DNA of 10,000 nucleotides from Asticcacaulis sp. (GTDB taxonomy: Bacteria > Pseudomonadota > Alphaproteobacteria > Caulobacterales > Caulobacteraceae), in NCBI RefSeq assembly GCF_020217185.1, contig NZ_JAIWNX010000161.1:1-10000 (forward strand). Direction: 5' to 3'. Shown here in pieces: positions 1 through 5,909 of the stretch (positions are counted from its first letter, which is position 1; each line of letters starts with the position of its first letter). Made by a program: the position numbers and the translations under genes. Below the pieces are notes generated by a model. The model was not told where the DNA came from. It saw only the letters and a list, made by a program, of their open reading frames with translations, and did not search any database.

Positions 1-9
1 TCGTCGCCA

Positions 10-36
10 CCTCCCCATTGCTGCGCAACAGGGAGG
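10..36. repeat. Palindromic intergenic repeat (CCTCCC...GGGAGG hairpin)
   Basis: Bases 10-15 (CCTCCC) pair with 31-36 (GGGAGG). After a two-base mismatch on each side, 18-21 (TTGC) pair with 25-28 (GCAA) around a TGC triloop. This gives a 6+4 bp interrupted stem. The form resembles the short CTCCCC/GGGGAGG palindromes scattered between genes in many alphaproteobacteria. A second, related palindrome lies at 4329-4349. No T-run follows on either strand, so a simple intrinsic terminator is unlikely. The repeat unit may continue left of base 1. Confidence 0.55.
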
Positions 37-82
37 AGAATGCCGCGTCACTTACGCAAGGATATAGAAGCAAGGCTCATCC

Positions 83-877
83 ATGCACCCGACCAATGGT
101 AAAATCGACTCCCTGTGGCGGCACCCGGTCAAGGGCTTTACGCCCGAACCTGTGGCCGAGACCTGCCTGACGGTCGATGGTTTTTTCCCTTTCGATCGCC
201 TGTTTGCGCTGGAGGTCGGGCCATCGGGCTATGACCGCGACGATCCGCAATTCCTGTCGAAGATGAAATATGCCGTGCTGGCGCGCTTTCCCGCCGTGGC
301 GCGGTTGCGCACCCGCTATGATGAGATCACTGAGCGCCTGTTCGTCGATGATCGCCCCTTCGATATTGCGCAACCCGCCGGGCGTCACGCGCTGGAGCGA
401 CATATCGAAACCGTGCTGGCGGCGCATGAGGATTACGACCCGGTGGCGCAACCCCTGCGGTTTCTCGATATCCGCGAAGGTGCGGTCGATCATTACCGCT
501 TCACCGACTCGTCCAAAGGCTTTGTGTCGATTCTCAACCTGAACAGTGTGCGCGACCTGTCCGAGCGTATGGGCATTGACCTCGATCCGTTGCGGCTGCG
601 TGCCAATATCTGGGTCGAAGGGTGGTCAGCGTTCGAAGACCACGCCTTTGTGGGCAAGACGCTGCGCATCGGCGAAGAGGGGCCGCGGCTGGAGGTGCTG
701 AAACCCATTGTGCGCTGTGTGGCGACGCACGTGAACCCGCAGACGGCGCAGCGCGATGCAGAGATGGTGCAGGCGCTGTGGACCCACTATGGTCACCGCG
801 ACTGCGGCCTTTATTGCCGCGTTGTGTCGCCGGGGCTGATCCGCGTCGGTGATGCGGTTGACCCGCAGGTGGCCTGA
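83..877 (+). CDS. MOSC domain-containing protein (mARC-like molybdenum cofactor sulfur-carrier fold)
   Basis: The 264-residue product has the two-part layout of MOSC proteins. An N-terminal beta-barrel segment opens with LWRHPVKGF (residues 11-19), the counterpart of the family's xYPVKS motif. The MOSC domain covers about residues 120-262. It holds RLRANIWVEG (171-180), EDHAFVGKTLRIG (185-197), the signature cysteine C212 in RCVATHVNPQT, and a closing GLIRVGDAV. In mARC/YcbX relatives the equivalent cysteine binds molybdenum or carries sulfur, and the proteins reduce N-hydroxylated compounds or handle Moco sulfur. No 2Fe-2S ferredoxin domain is attached, unlike E. coli YcbX, so electrons would need a separate partner. 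The specific substrate cannot be read from the sequence. The start at 83 puts the PVK motif where the family has it. The upstream AAGCAAGG is only a modest ribosome-binding site. It is probably cytoplasmic, as no signal peptide or membrane segment is visible. Confidence 0.88.
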   Translation: MHPTNGKIDSLWRHPVKGFTPEPVAETCLTVDGFFPFDRLFALEVGPSGYDRDDPQFLSKMKYAVLARFPAVARLRTRYDEITERLFVDDRPFDIAQPAGRHALERHIETVLAAHEDYDPVAQPLRFLDIREGAVDHYRFTDSSKGFVSILNLNSVRDLSERMGIDLDPLRLRANIWVEGWSAFEDHAFVGKTLRIGEEGPRLEVLKPIVRCVATHVNPQTAQRDAEMVQALWTHYGHRDCGLYCRVVSPGLIRVGDAVDPQVA

Positions 878-886
878 TCCTATAGC
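858..886 (+). promoter_or_regulatory. Candidate housekeeping promoter for gpmA
   Basis: TTGACC at 858-863 is followed after 17 bases by TATAGC at 881-886, a fair sigma-70 type pair. Read against the recalled Caulobacter sigma-73 consensus, TTGACCC and CCTATAGC match 6/7 and 6/8 positions with a 14-base spacer. The -35 lies inside the last codons of the MOSC gene. A start site near 893 would leave a leader of about 27 bases before gpmA. This is inference from pattern only. Confidence 0.4.
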
Positions 887-919
887 AGAGACATTCTTTA
901 TGTTTTTAAAGGTGTCCGG

Positions 920-1636
920 ATGCCCAAACTCATTCTCCTCCGTCACGGCCAGAGCCAGTGGAACCTCGAAAACCGCTTCACCGGCTGGGTGGACGTCAAT
1001 CTGACGGCCGAAGGCGAAGCGCAGGCGGTCAAGGGCGGAGAGCTGATCAAGGCCGAGGGGATCGAGATCGACCGCGCCTTTACCTCGGTGCTGACGCGCG
1101 CCATCCGCACCTGCAACCTGGCGCTGGACGCGGCCGGGCAATCCTACGTGCCGGTGATCAAGGACTGGCACCTCAATGAGCGCCACTATGGCGGGCTGAC
1201 GGGGCTGGACAAGGCCGAAACCGCCGCCCTGCATGGCGACGAGCAGGTGAAGATCTGGCGCCGGTCCTACGACGTGCCGCCGCCCGAACTGTCGGCCGAC
1301 AGCGCCCATGACTTCTCGAAGGATCGCCGCTACGCCGGTTCGGTCCTGCCGCTGACCGAGAGCCTGAAGACGACGCTTGACCGCGTGCTGCCCTTCTGGG
1401 ACGGGTCGATCGTGCCGGCGCTGAAGGCCGGGGATACGGTGCTGGTGGCGGCGCACGGTAATTCGATCCGCGCCATCATCAAGCTGCTGTTCAACCTCGG
1501 TGAGGCCGAGATTCTGGAGGTCGAAGTGCCGACCTCTAACCCGCTGGTCATCGATCTCGATGCGGCGCTGAAGCCCATTTCGGCCAAGTATCTCGATGCT
1601 GAGCGTGCCAACCCCGTGCCCGTTTTACAAGGCTAG
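920..1636 (+). CDS. gpmA: 2,3-bisphosphoglycerate-dependent phosphoglycerate mutase
   Basis: This enzyme interconverts 3-phosphoglycerate and 2-phosphoglycerate in glycolysis and gluconeogenesis, using a phosphohistidine and a 2,3-bisphosphoglycerate cofactor, in the cytoplasm. The 238 residues show the full histidine-phosphatase signature. LLRHGQSQWN near the N-terminus carries the phosphorylated H9 with R8. R60 lies in LTRAIRT. The proton donor E87 lies in LNERHYGGLTG. The second histidine H179 lies in AAHGNSIRA, followed by PTSNPLV (204-210). ENRFTGWVDVNLT (17-29) is the typical cofactor-loop region. The length is close to that usual for bacterial dPGM (about 230-250). AAAGG at 908-912 sits 7 bases before the ATG and supports this start. 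The RibD-like deaminase gene follows after 15 bases, so the two are probably co-transcribed. The promoter candidate at 858-886 would serve this unit. Confidence 0.96.
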   Translation: MPKLILLRHGQSQWNLENRFTGWVDVNLTAEGEAQAVKGGELIKAEGIEIDRAFTSVLTRAIRTCNLALDAAGQSYVPVIKDWHLNERHYGGLTGLDKAETAALHGDEQVKIWRRSYDVPPPELSADSAHDFSKDRRYAGSVLPLTESLKTTLDRVLPFWDGSIVPALKAGDTVLVAAHGNSIRAIIKLLFNLGEAEILEVEVPTSNPLVIDLDAALKPISAKYLDAERANPVPVLQG

Positions 1637-1651
1637 GGGAAGGGCGGGGCG

Positions 1652-2095
1652 ATGAGCGACTCCCGCCATATGGCGCGTGCCATCGCGCTGGCCACCGCAC
1701 AACTTGGACGCACCGTGCCCAATCCGCCGGTCGGCTGCGTCATCGTCAGAGACGGCGTGGTTATCGCCGAGGCCGCCACAGGTGATGGCGGACGGCCGCA
1801 CGCCGAAGAGGCCGCGCTGGCCCAACTCGATAACCGCGCCGCCGGGGCGACGGCCTATGTGACGCTGGAACCCTGTGGCGCGCGCTCTCATGGTGGCCTC
1901 TCCTGTTCGCAGCGACTGGTCGAAGCGGGCGTAAGCCGCGTCGTCTTCGCCTGTCATGACCCGTCGCCCTATGCCTCGCACCTCGGCATTGCGCGCATGA
2001 GCGAGGCCGGCCTTACGGTCGAAACCGGACTGATGGCCGAAGAGGCCGCGAGCCTGATTGTTGATTTTGTGAATAATCTGCCGGTTAAGCCCTGA
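1652..2095 (+). CDS. Stand-alone RibD-like zinc deaminase domain protein
   Basis: The 147 residues match the N-terminal deaminase half of RibD, which deaminates 2,5-diamino-6-ribosylamino-pyrimidinone phosphate in riboflavin synthesis. Visible marks are TVPNPPVGCVIV (21-32), the zinc/catalytic pair H50 and E52 in PHAEE, ATAYVTLEPC ending in C75, C85 as third zinc ligand, and VSRVVFACHDPSP (94-106). The C-terminal reductase domain of bifunctional RibD is absent, and the next gene is unrelated. It does not look like a recent truncation, because the ORF ends cleanly before an intergenic stretch with dyads. Two regions differ from canonical RibD. The HHGRTPP segment between the zinc cysteines is replaced by GARSHGGLS, one residue longer, and the loop before HAE (ATGDGG) lacks the usual histidine. 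Substrate may therefore differ. GGAAGGG at 1638-1644, 7 bases before the ATG, supports the start. Deaminase family is confident; a riboflavin role is not. Confidence 0.8.
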   Translation: MSDSRHMARAIALATAQLGRTVPNPPVGCVIVRDGVVIAEAATGDGGRPHAEEAALAQLDNRAAGATAYVTLEPCGARSHGGLSCSQRLVEAGVSRVVFACHDPSPYASHLGIARMSEAGLTVETGLMAEEAASLIVDFVNNLPVKP

Positions 2096-2122
2096 TTTAG
2101 GCTTTTTCAGTAAGGTTAACCG
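2082..2122 (+). terminator. Nested dyads between the deaminase and pentapeptide genes; weak terminator or attenuator candidate
   Basis: AAGCC (2087-2091) pairs with GGCTT (2100-2104) and is followed by a run of five T (2103-2107), a weak intrinsic-terminator shape straddling the deaminase stop codon. An outer 7-bp dyad, CGGTTAA at 2082-2088 with TTAACCG at 2116-2122, shares bases 2087-2088 with the inner stem, so the two pairings partly exclude each other. The five-pair inner stem is too short for a confident terminator call. Confidence 0.25.
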
Positions 2123-2153
2123 TAAAATCTCATCGAAAGGTCCGTCCCCGCGC

Positions 2154-3407
2154 ATGAGCGCCACCACCGGACAGTCACGCTACACCCGCCTGACCCAGGC
2201 GCAGGTGGACGCGATCTGCCAGAAGCACGAGCGTCTCAAGGCCATGAAGCCCGGAGGTGCGCGGGCCGTTTTCGCGTGGATGGACGTGTCGGGGCTGGAT
2301 TTTCGCGGGCGTGACCTGCGCGACGCCGACTTCACCGCCGCCATCATGGTGGGCGCGGATGTGTCCGGCGCGCTGCTTGATCAGTCGAACCTCTATTGCG
2401 TCGATATGCAGATGGCCAATCTGACCCGCGCCTCCTTGCGCCGCACGGATTTGCGCGGGGCCTGCCTGCGCGGGGCCAATCTGGCCGATGTGGACCTGTT
2501 TGAGGCCGACCTGCGCGAAGGGGCGCTGGCCTTGCCGGACAAGGCGGCGGGGCTTGCCTATGTCGAAGTGTCCACGCGCGTGTCGGACGCCGGGTTTACC
2601 AATCTGCGCGGGGCCAATCTGGAGCGCTCCAAGCTGTCGGGCATTCAGGCCATGAAGGCCGATTTCACCGACGCCATCCTTAAGTCGTGCAAGCTGGTCC
2701 GCGCCAACCTCAAACAGGCGATCATGGACAATTGCGACCTGTCCGGGGCCGATATGTCGGGCTGCGACGTCAGTGGTGCCTCGCTGAAAGACGCGGTGAT
2801 GATCGGCACCAAGACCGAAAGCTGGAACGCCTCACAGACCAATCTGAGCGGCGTTTTGACCGAAAAGGCCGCCGGTACGGACGTCAGCCGTCTGCCCTAT
2901 GATGAGATGATCCGCGACCACGCCGAATGGGTCGATAGTGTGGGCAAGGCGGGCAAGCCGTCGGCCTTTGACAAGGCCGATCTGCGCGCGCTCAAATCCA
3001 TCAAGGGGCTCAATCTGGCGGCGCTGTCGGCCAAGGGGGCGGTGTTTTACGGTCTCGATATGCGCGGCATCCAGTTGCAGGGCGCGCACCTCGAAGGGGC
3101 GGACCTGCGCAATTGCGACCTGAGCGGGGCCGACCTGCGTGGTGCGCAGATGAAGGGCGTGCGGCTGGACGGCGCCAATCTGGAGGGGGCCAATATCGGG
3201 CCGCTAAAGCTCTCCGGTGACCGCCTGTTCCCGGCGGACCTCAGAGAGGCGCGCATCCGCGGGGCCAATCTGCAACGCGCCGATCTGCGTCAGGCGCGCC
3301 TTGACGGGGCCGACCTGTCGCGCTCTGACCTCGACAAGGCGCAGATGACGCTGGAAAGCCTCGTCAATGTCGTCTGCGTCGGCCTTAAGGGCAAGATCGC
3401 GGCTTAA
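2154..3407 (+). CDS. Pentapeptide-repeat protein with three repeat blocks
   Basis: The 417-residue product is mostly tandem A(D/N)LxG-type pentapeptides, which fold as a right-handed quadrilateral beta-helix. Block 1 covers about residues 46-123, block 2 about 148-234 and block 3 about 286-397. Helix interruptions lie at about 124-147 and 235-285. Two non-repeat segments look alike: QKHERLKAMKPGGARAV before block 1 and RDHAEWVDSVGKAGKPSAF before block 3. Both have H-x-x-(L/W), then G and a small-residue stretch leading into the repeats, so they are probably related caps. No signal peptide or membrane segment is visible, which suggests a soluble protein. Function is unknown. Pentapeptide proteins include DNA mimics that protect gyrase (Qnr, MfpA), but this one is longer, interrupted, and lacks any feature tying it to gyrase. 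GAAAGG at 2135-2140 is 13 bases from the ATG, a long spacing. The stop overlaps the convergent asparaginase stop. Confidence 0.9.
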   Translation: MSATTGQSRYTRLTQAQVDAICQKHERLKAMKPGGARAVFAWMDVSGLDFRGRDLRDADFTAAIMVGADVSGALLDQSNLYCVDMQMANLTRASLRRTDLRGACLRGANLADVDLFEADLREGALALPDKAAGLAYVEVSTRVSDAGFTNLRGANLERSKLSGIQAMKADFTDAILKSCKLVRANLKQAIMDNCDLSGADMSGCDVSGASLKDAVMIGTKTESWNASQTNLSGVLTEKAAGTDVSRLPYDEMIRDHAEWVDSVGKAGKPSAFDKADLRALKSIKGLNLAALSAKGAVFYGLDMRGIQLQGAHLEGADLRNCDLSGADLRGAQMKGVRLDGANLEGANIGPLKLSGDRLFPADLREARIRGANLQRADLRQARLDGADLSRSDLDKAQMTLESLVNVVCVGLKGKIAA

Positions 3408-4261
3408 AACGCCTCGCTGACAATATCGCCATCGCCGCTGAACCAGGCGCGCTTCATGCCCGCCGAGCGGAAGGGCGCGTGGACTTCGCCGGAACGGGTG
3501 ACGACGATCAGCCCGCCTTCGCCGCCCATGCGCGCGATCTGCTCCAGCACCTGACCGGCGCTTTCAAACGCGCCCTGTCCGGCCCCGATGCGGAAGGCCA
3601 CCTGTGCGGCGGCCTGAACGCGCAGGAAGTATTCGCCCTGACCGGTGCAGGAAATGGCGGCGTGGTCGTCGGCCCAGGTGCCCGCGCCGATGATCGGCGT
3701 GTCGCCGACGCGGCCCGGCAGCTTGCCGAACACGCCGGCCGTCGAGGTCGCCGCCGCCAGATCGCCATAGGAATCGAGACACACGCACCCGACCGTCCCG
3801 TGCGCCAGCGTCCCCGGCGGATAGTTGGATTCAAAAGCCCCGGCGCGGGTGAAATAGTCGTCGGTCACCGTCTCAAAGCCCTGTGCCTCGGCAAATTGCC
3901 GCGCGCCATCGCCGGCCAGCAGGACGTGCGGCGTCTTTTCCATCACGGCGCGGGCGATAGCGACAGGGTTCCTGTACCCGGCCAGCGCCGCCACGGCCCC
4001 GGCGCGGCGATCGGCGCCGCTCATCAGGCTGGCGTCCAGTTCAAACACACTGGCGGCATTGGGCGACGCGCCCTTACCGGCCACATAGAGGCCGGAGTCT
4101 TCGAGCGAGCGCACGGTCTCGGTGACCACATCCAGCGCGCGAGCGCCGTTATGGAGGTTGTGACGCGCGATCTTGGCCAGCCCCTTCATGTGGGTGATTT
4201 CGCGGCCATAGTCGCGGCCGGCCTTGGCCCCGGCGCCGCCATGCAGGGCGAATGCGATCAT
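3404..4261 (-). CDS. Isoaspartyl peptidase / L-asparaginase (plant-type Ntn hydrolase)
   Basis: This is a 285-residue precursor of an N-terminal-nucleophile hydrolase that cleaves itself into alpha and beta chains. It hydrolyses isoaspartyl dipeptides and L-asparagine. HGGAG opens the protein at residues 7-11. The autocleavage site is G155/T156 in AHGTVGCVCLD, making T156 the nucleophile. Downstream are TSTAG (172-176), GRVGDTPIIGAGTWA with R184 and D187 as substrate-binding positions, and TGQGE (206-210). E. coli IaaA is about 321 residues with its nucleophile near 179, so the alpha chain here is some 23 residues shorter. An in-frame ATG at 4366 would add 35 residues unlike the family and would overlap cydC. 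The ATG at 4261 has GAAGGA 8 bases upstream and starts directly on MIAFALHGGAG, so it is preferred. The gene follows cydC by 55 bases and may share its transcript. CCTAAAAC on the minus strand (4298-4291) is a possible own -10. Confidence 0.93.
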   Translation of the reverse strand: MIAFALHGGAGAKAGRDYGREITHMKGLAKIARHNLHNGARALDVVTETVRSLEDSGLYVAGKGASPNAASVFELDASLMSGADRRAGAVAALAGYRNPVAIARAVMEKTPHVLLAGDGARQFAEAQGFETVTDDYFTRAGAFESNYPPGTLAHGTVGCVCLDSYGDLAAATSTAGVFGKLPGRVGDTPIIGAGTWADDHAAISCTGQGEYFLRVQAAAQVAFRIGAGQGAFESAGQVLEQIARMGGEGGLIVVTRSGEVHAPFRSAGMKRAWFSGDGDIVSEAF

Positions 4262-4316
4262 CAGACGTGTCCTTCGGGTCGTTTGGCCGGGTTTTAGGCG
4301 AAGAGACGGGCGAAAG

Positions 4317-5909
4317 CTACCCCTGAACCTCCCCGACGTGTCGGGGGAGAAGGAAAGAGGGGGCAAGCCGCAGGTCCTGATCGCACAGCCGTCGCGGGCC
4401 CGGACGGTGGCTGACGAGGATCAGGCCCTGACCGGTGCGCTTAAGGTGCGCCTCGATCGCCTCAGTGACGGCGGCTTCGGTGGCGGCGTCCAGCCCCTCG
4501 GTCGGCTCATCCAGCACCAGCACATCGGCCTGACGCAGCAGGGCGCGGGCGAGGCTGAGACGTTTGCGCTCCCCGCCGGACAGGGTCACGCCACCGTCGC
4601 CGATCCATTGGTGCAGACCCTTGGGCATGGCCGCGACGCGGGCCTTCAATTGTGCCGCCTCCAGCGCGGCCCACACGCGCGCCGTCAGGGTTTCCGGCGT
4701 TTCCGCCGCGATCTCTTCCGGTGACAGGGCCATTAGCAGAGTGTCGCCAATCGTGCCATTGAGCACCGGCGCGTCCTGCGGTGACAGGCTGAACCGCAGA
4801 TCGGGCAGGGCGGTGAGGCCCGGCACCTCGTCCATCGGGCGCAGACCGATCAGGGCCTCGATCAGCCGCGTCTTGCCCGATCCCGACGCGCCGTGGATCA
4901 GCAGGCGTGTCTGGGGGCCGAGGTCGTACTCGTGCCCGCCAAAGCGCAGGACCGACCCCGTGCGCGGGGCGAGTTGTGCGGCCTCTGCGTCGCCCAGTTC
5001 CGCCACCCGCGCCTCGGCCTCGGCGAACAGGCGTTTTTGCGCCATGGCTTTCAAGAGGGGGCCGGTCGCTTCGAAGGCCACCGTCGTCACCAGCAGACCC
5101 AGCGCCAGCATCGGCATGGCCGCATGCGTATGGGTGAGAACGATCAGGCTCAGGGTGGCCGCCAGCACGCTGAGGTTCAGCAGGACCGGCAGGCTTTCGG
5201 TGTGCGCCTGCGCCTCGCGGGCGGTGCGCAGGGCGGCCTCCTGCTCTGATAATCGCGCCATAAACCGCTCCGACAACCGATAGGCGGCGATGTCGGGCAG
5301 GAAGGGCAGGGTTTCGTGCACGCTGTTTTTCAACGCCCCCAGTTCGGGCAGGCCGGTCGTTGACGTGGGCGCGACACGGCGCGACAGGCCGATCAGCGCG
5401 CCGATGCCCGCCGCCGCGATCAGGGTCGCCCCCGGCGACAGGAGCAGGGTCAGGATCAGCGCGGCGATCAGCCCGCCCAGCGCCGAGGCCCAGTGGCTTT
5501 GTGCCACCAGCGCGTTTTCCAACTGCCCGACATCCTGCACCAGCCGCGCCGAGGCCTCACCGCGGCTGAGGCGCAGCGGCGTATGGCTCACCCGCTCAAA
5601 CAGCCATGGGCGCAACTCCGCCAGGGTGCGCAGGGCCGCCGTATGGCCGCTCAGGCGCTCGAAATAGCGCATGACGGTGCGCGCAATGGCCAGCCCGCGA
5701 ATGGCCGCCGACGGCAGCAGATAGTTGAAAGCCATCATCACCGCGCCGCCCGCTGCCCCGGCTATGGCCGCCCCGGCCAGAAACCAGCCGGACAGACCAA
5801 GCAGGGTGGTGGCTGCGATCGACACCCCGGCGGCACAGACCGAAGCGACGATCAGGGATGTACGCTGACGGCGTTTCAGGTCGGCAAAATAGGCTTTGAA
5901 CGCGCTCAC
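4317..5909 (-). CDS. cydC: Thiol reductant ABC exporter subunit CydC
   Basis: This is one half of the inner-membrane CydDC exporter of glutathione/cysteine, needed for maturation of cytochrome bd. In the 530 residues an ABC transmembrane region (about 17-290, roughly six hydrophobic segments) precedes the nucleotide-binding domain. Walker A is GASGSGKT (340-347), the Q-loop Q378 is in LSPQDAPVLNGT, the signature is LSGGE (443-447), Walker B is VLVLDE (463-468) and the switch histidine is H501. All ATPase motifs are intact. The start is GTG at 5909-5907. It overlaps the cydD stop as GTGA and has AGGAGG 7 bases upstream, which indicates translational coupling. The CydC assignment, as opposed to CydD, rests on gene order and on the shorter NBD spacing. 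It is shorter than E. coli CydC (about 573). The last 15 or so residues (from about 516) look foreign and are encoded by a palindromic repeat at 4329-4349. Confidence 0.93.
   Translation of the reverse strand: MSAFKAYFADLKRRQRTSLIVASVCAAGVSIAATTLLGLSGWFLAGAAIAGAAGGAVMMAFNYLLPSAAIRGLAIARTVMRYFERLSGHTAALRTLAELRPWLFERVSHTPLRLSRGEASARLVQDVGQLENALVAQSHWASALGGLIAALILTLLLSPGATLIAAAGIGALIGLSRRVAPTSTTGLPELGALKNSVHETLPFLPDIAAYRLSERFMARLSEQEAALRTAREAQAHTESLPVLLNLSVLAATLSLIVLTHTHAAMPMLALGLLVTTVAFEATGPLLKAMAQKRLFAEAEARVAELGDAEAAQLAPRTGSVLRFGGHEYDLGPQTRLLIHGASGSGKTRLIEALIGLRPMDEVPGLTALPDLRFSLSPQDAPVLNGTIGDTLLMALSPEEIAAETPETLTARVWAALEAAQLKARVAAMPKGLHQWIGDGGVTLSGGERKRLSLARALLRQADVLVLDEPTEGLDAATEAAVTEAIEAHLKRTGQGLILVSHRPGPRRLCDQDLRLAPSFLLPRHVGEVQG
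4329..4349. repeat. Palindromic repeat overlapping the 3' end of cydC
   Basis: CTCCCCGA and TCGGGGGAG form a hairpin with a CGTG centre region and one bulged G. It lies inside the coding region for the last residues of CydC. The left flank CCCTGAAC lacks its mirror copy on the right, where a purine-rich stretch (4343-4363) stands instead, so the element looks eroded on one side. It resembles the hairpin at 10-36 in the shared CCTCCCC arm and the GGGAG...GAA arm. No T-run follows on the minus strand, so it is not a clear terminator. Confidence 0.5.

Noticed and set aside
626..1456. Long minus-strand open frame (276 codons) opposite the MOSC gene and gpmA
   Set aside because: It lies against two well-supported genes. 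Its translation is low-complexity and rich in R/H/Q, as expected for a mirror frame in GC-rich DNA, and it resembles no family.
2289..3344. DNA-level repeats such as GGGGCCAATCTG recurring in the pentapeptide gene, considered as a mobile or CRISPR-like repeat
   Set aside because: They encode the pentapeptide G-A-N-L motif in frame with varied spacing and sequence, so protein repetition explains them.
3479..4297. Plus-strand open frame (272 codons) opposite the asparaginase gene
   Set aside because: The asparaginase on the other strand has all catalytic motifs. This frame has mirror-frame composition and no recognisable domain.
4262..4366. N-terminal extension of the asparaginase to an ATG at 4366
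   Set aside because: The extra 35 residues come from the palindromic repeat and the cydC end. The family N-terminus HGGAG and a good GAAGGA site support the start at 4261.
4564..5283. Plus-strand open frame (239 codons) opposite cydC
   Set aside because: Composition (R/S/A) is that of an antisense frame of a GC-rich gene, and cydC is clear on the other strand.
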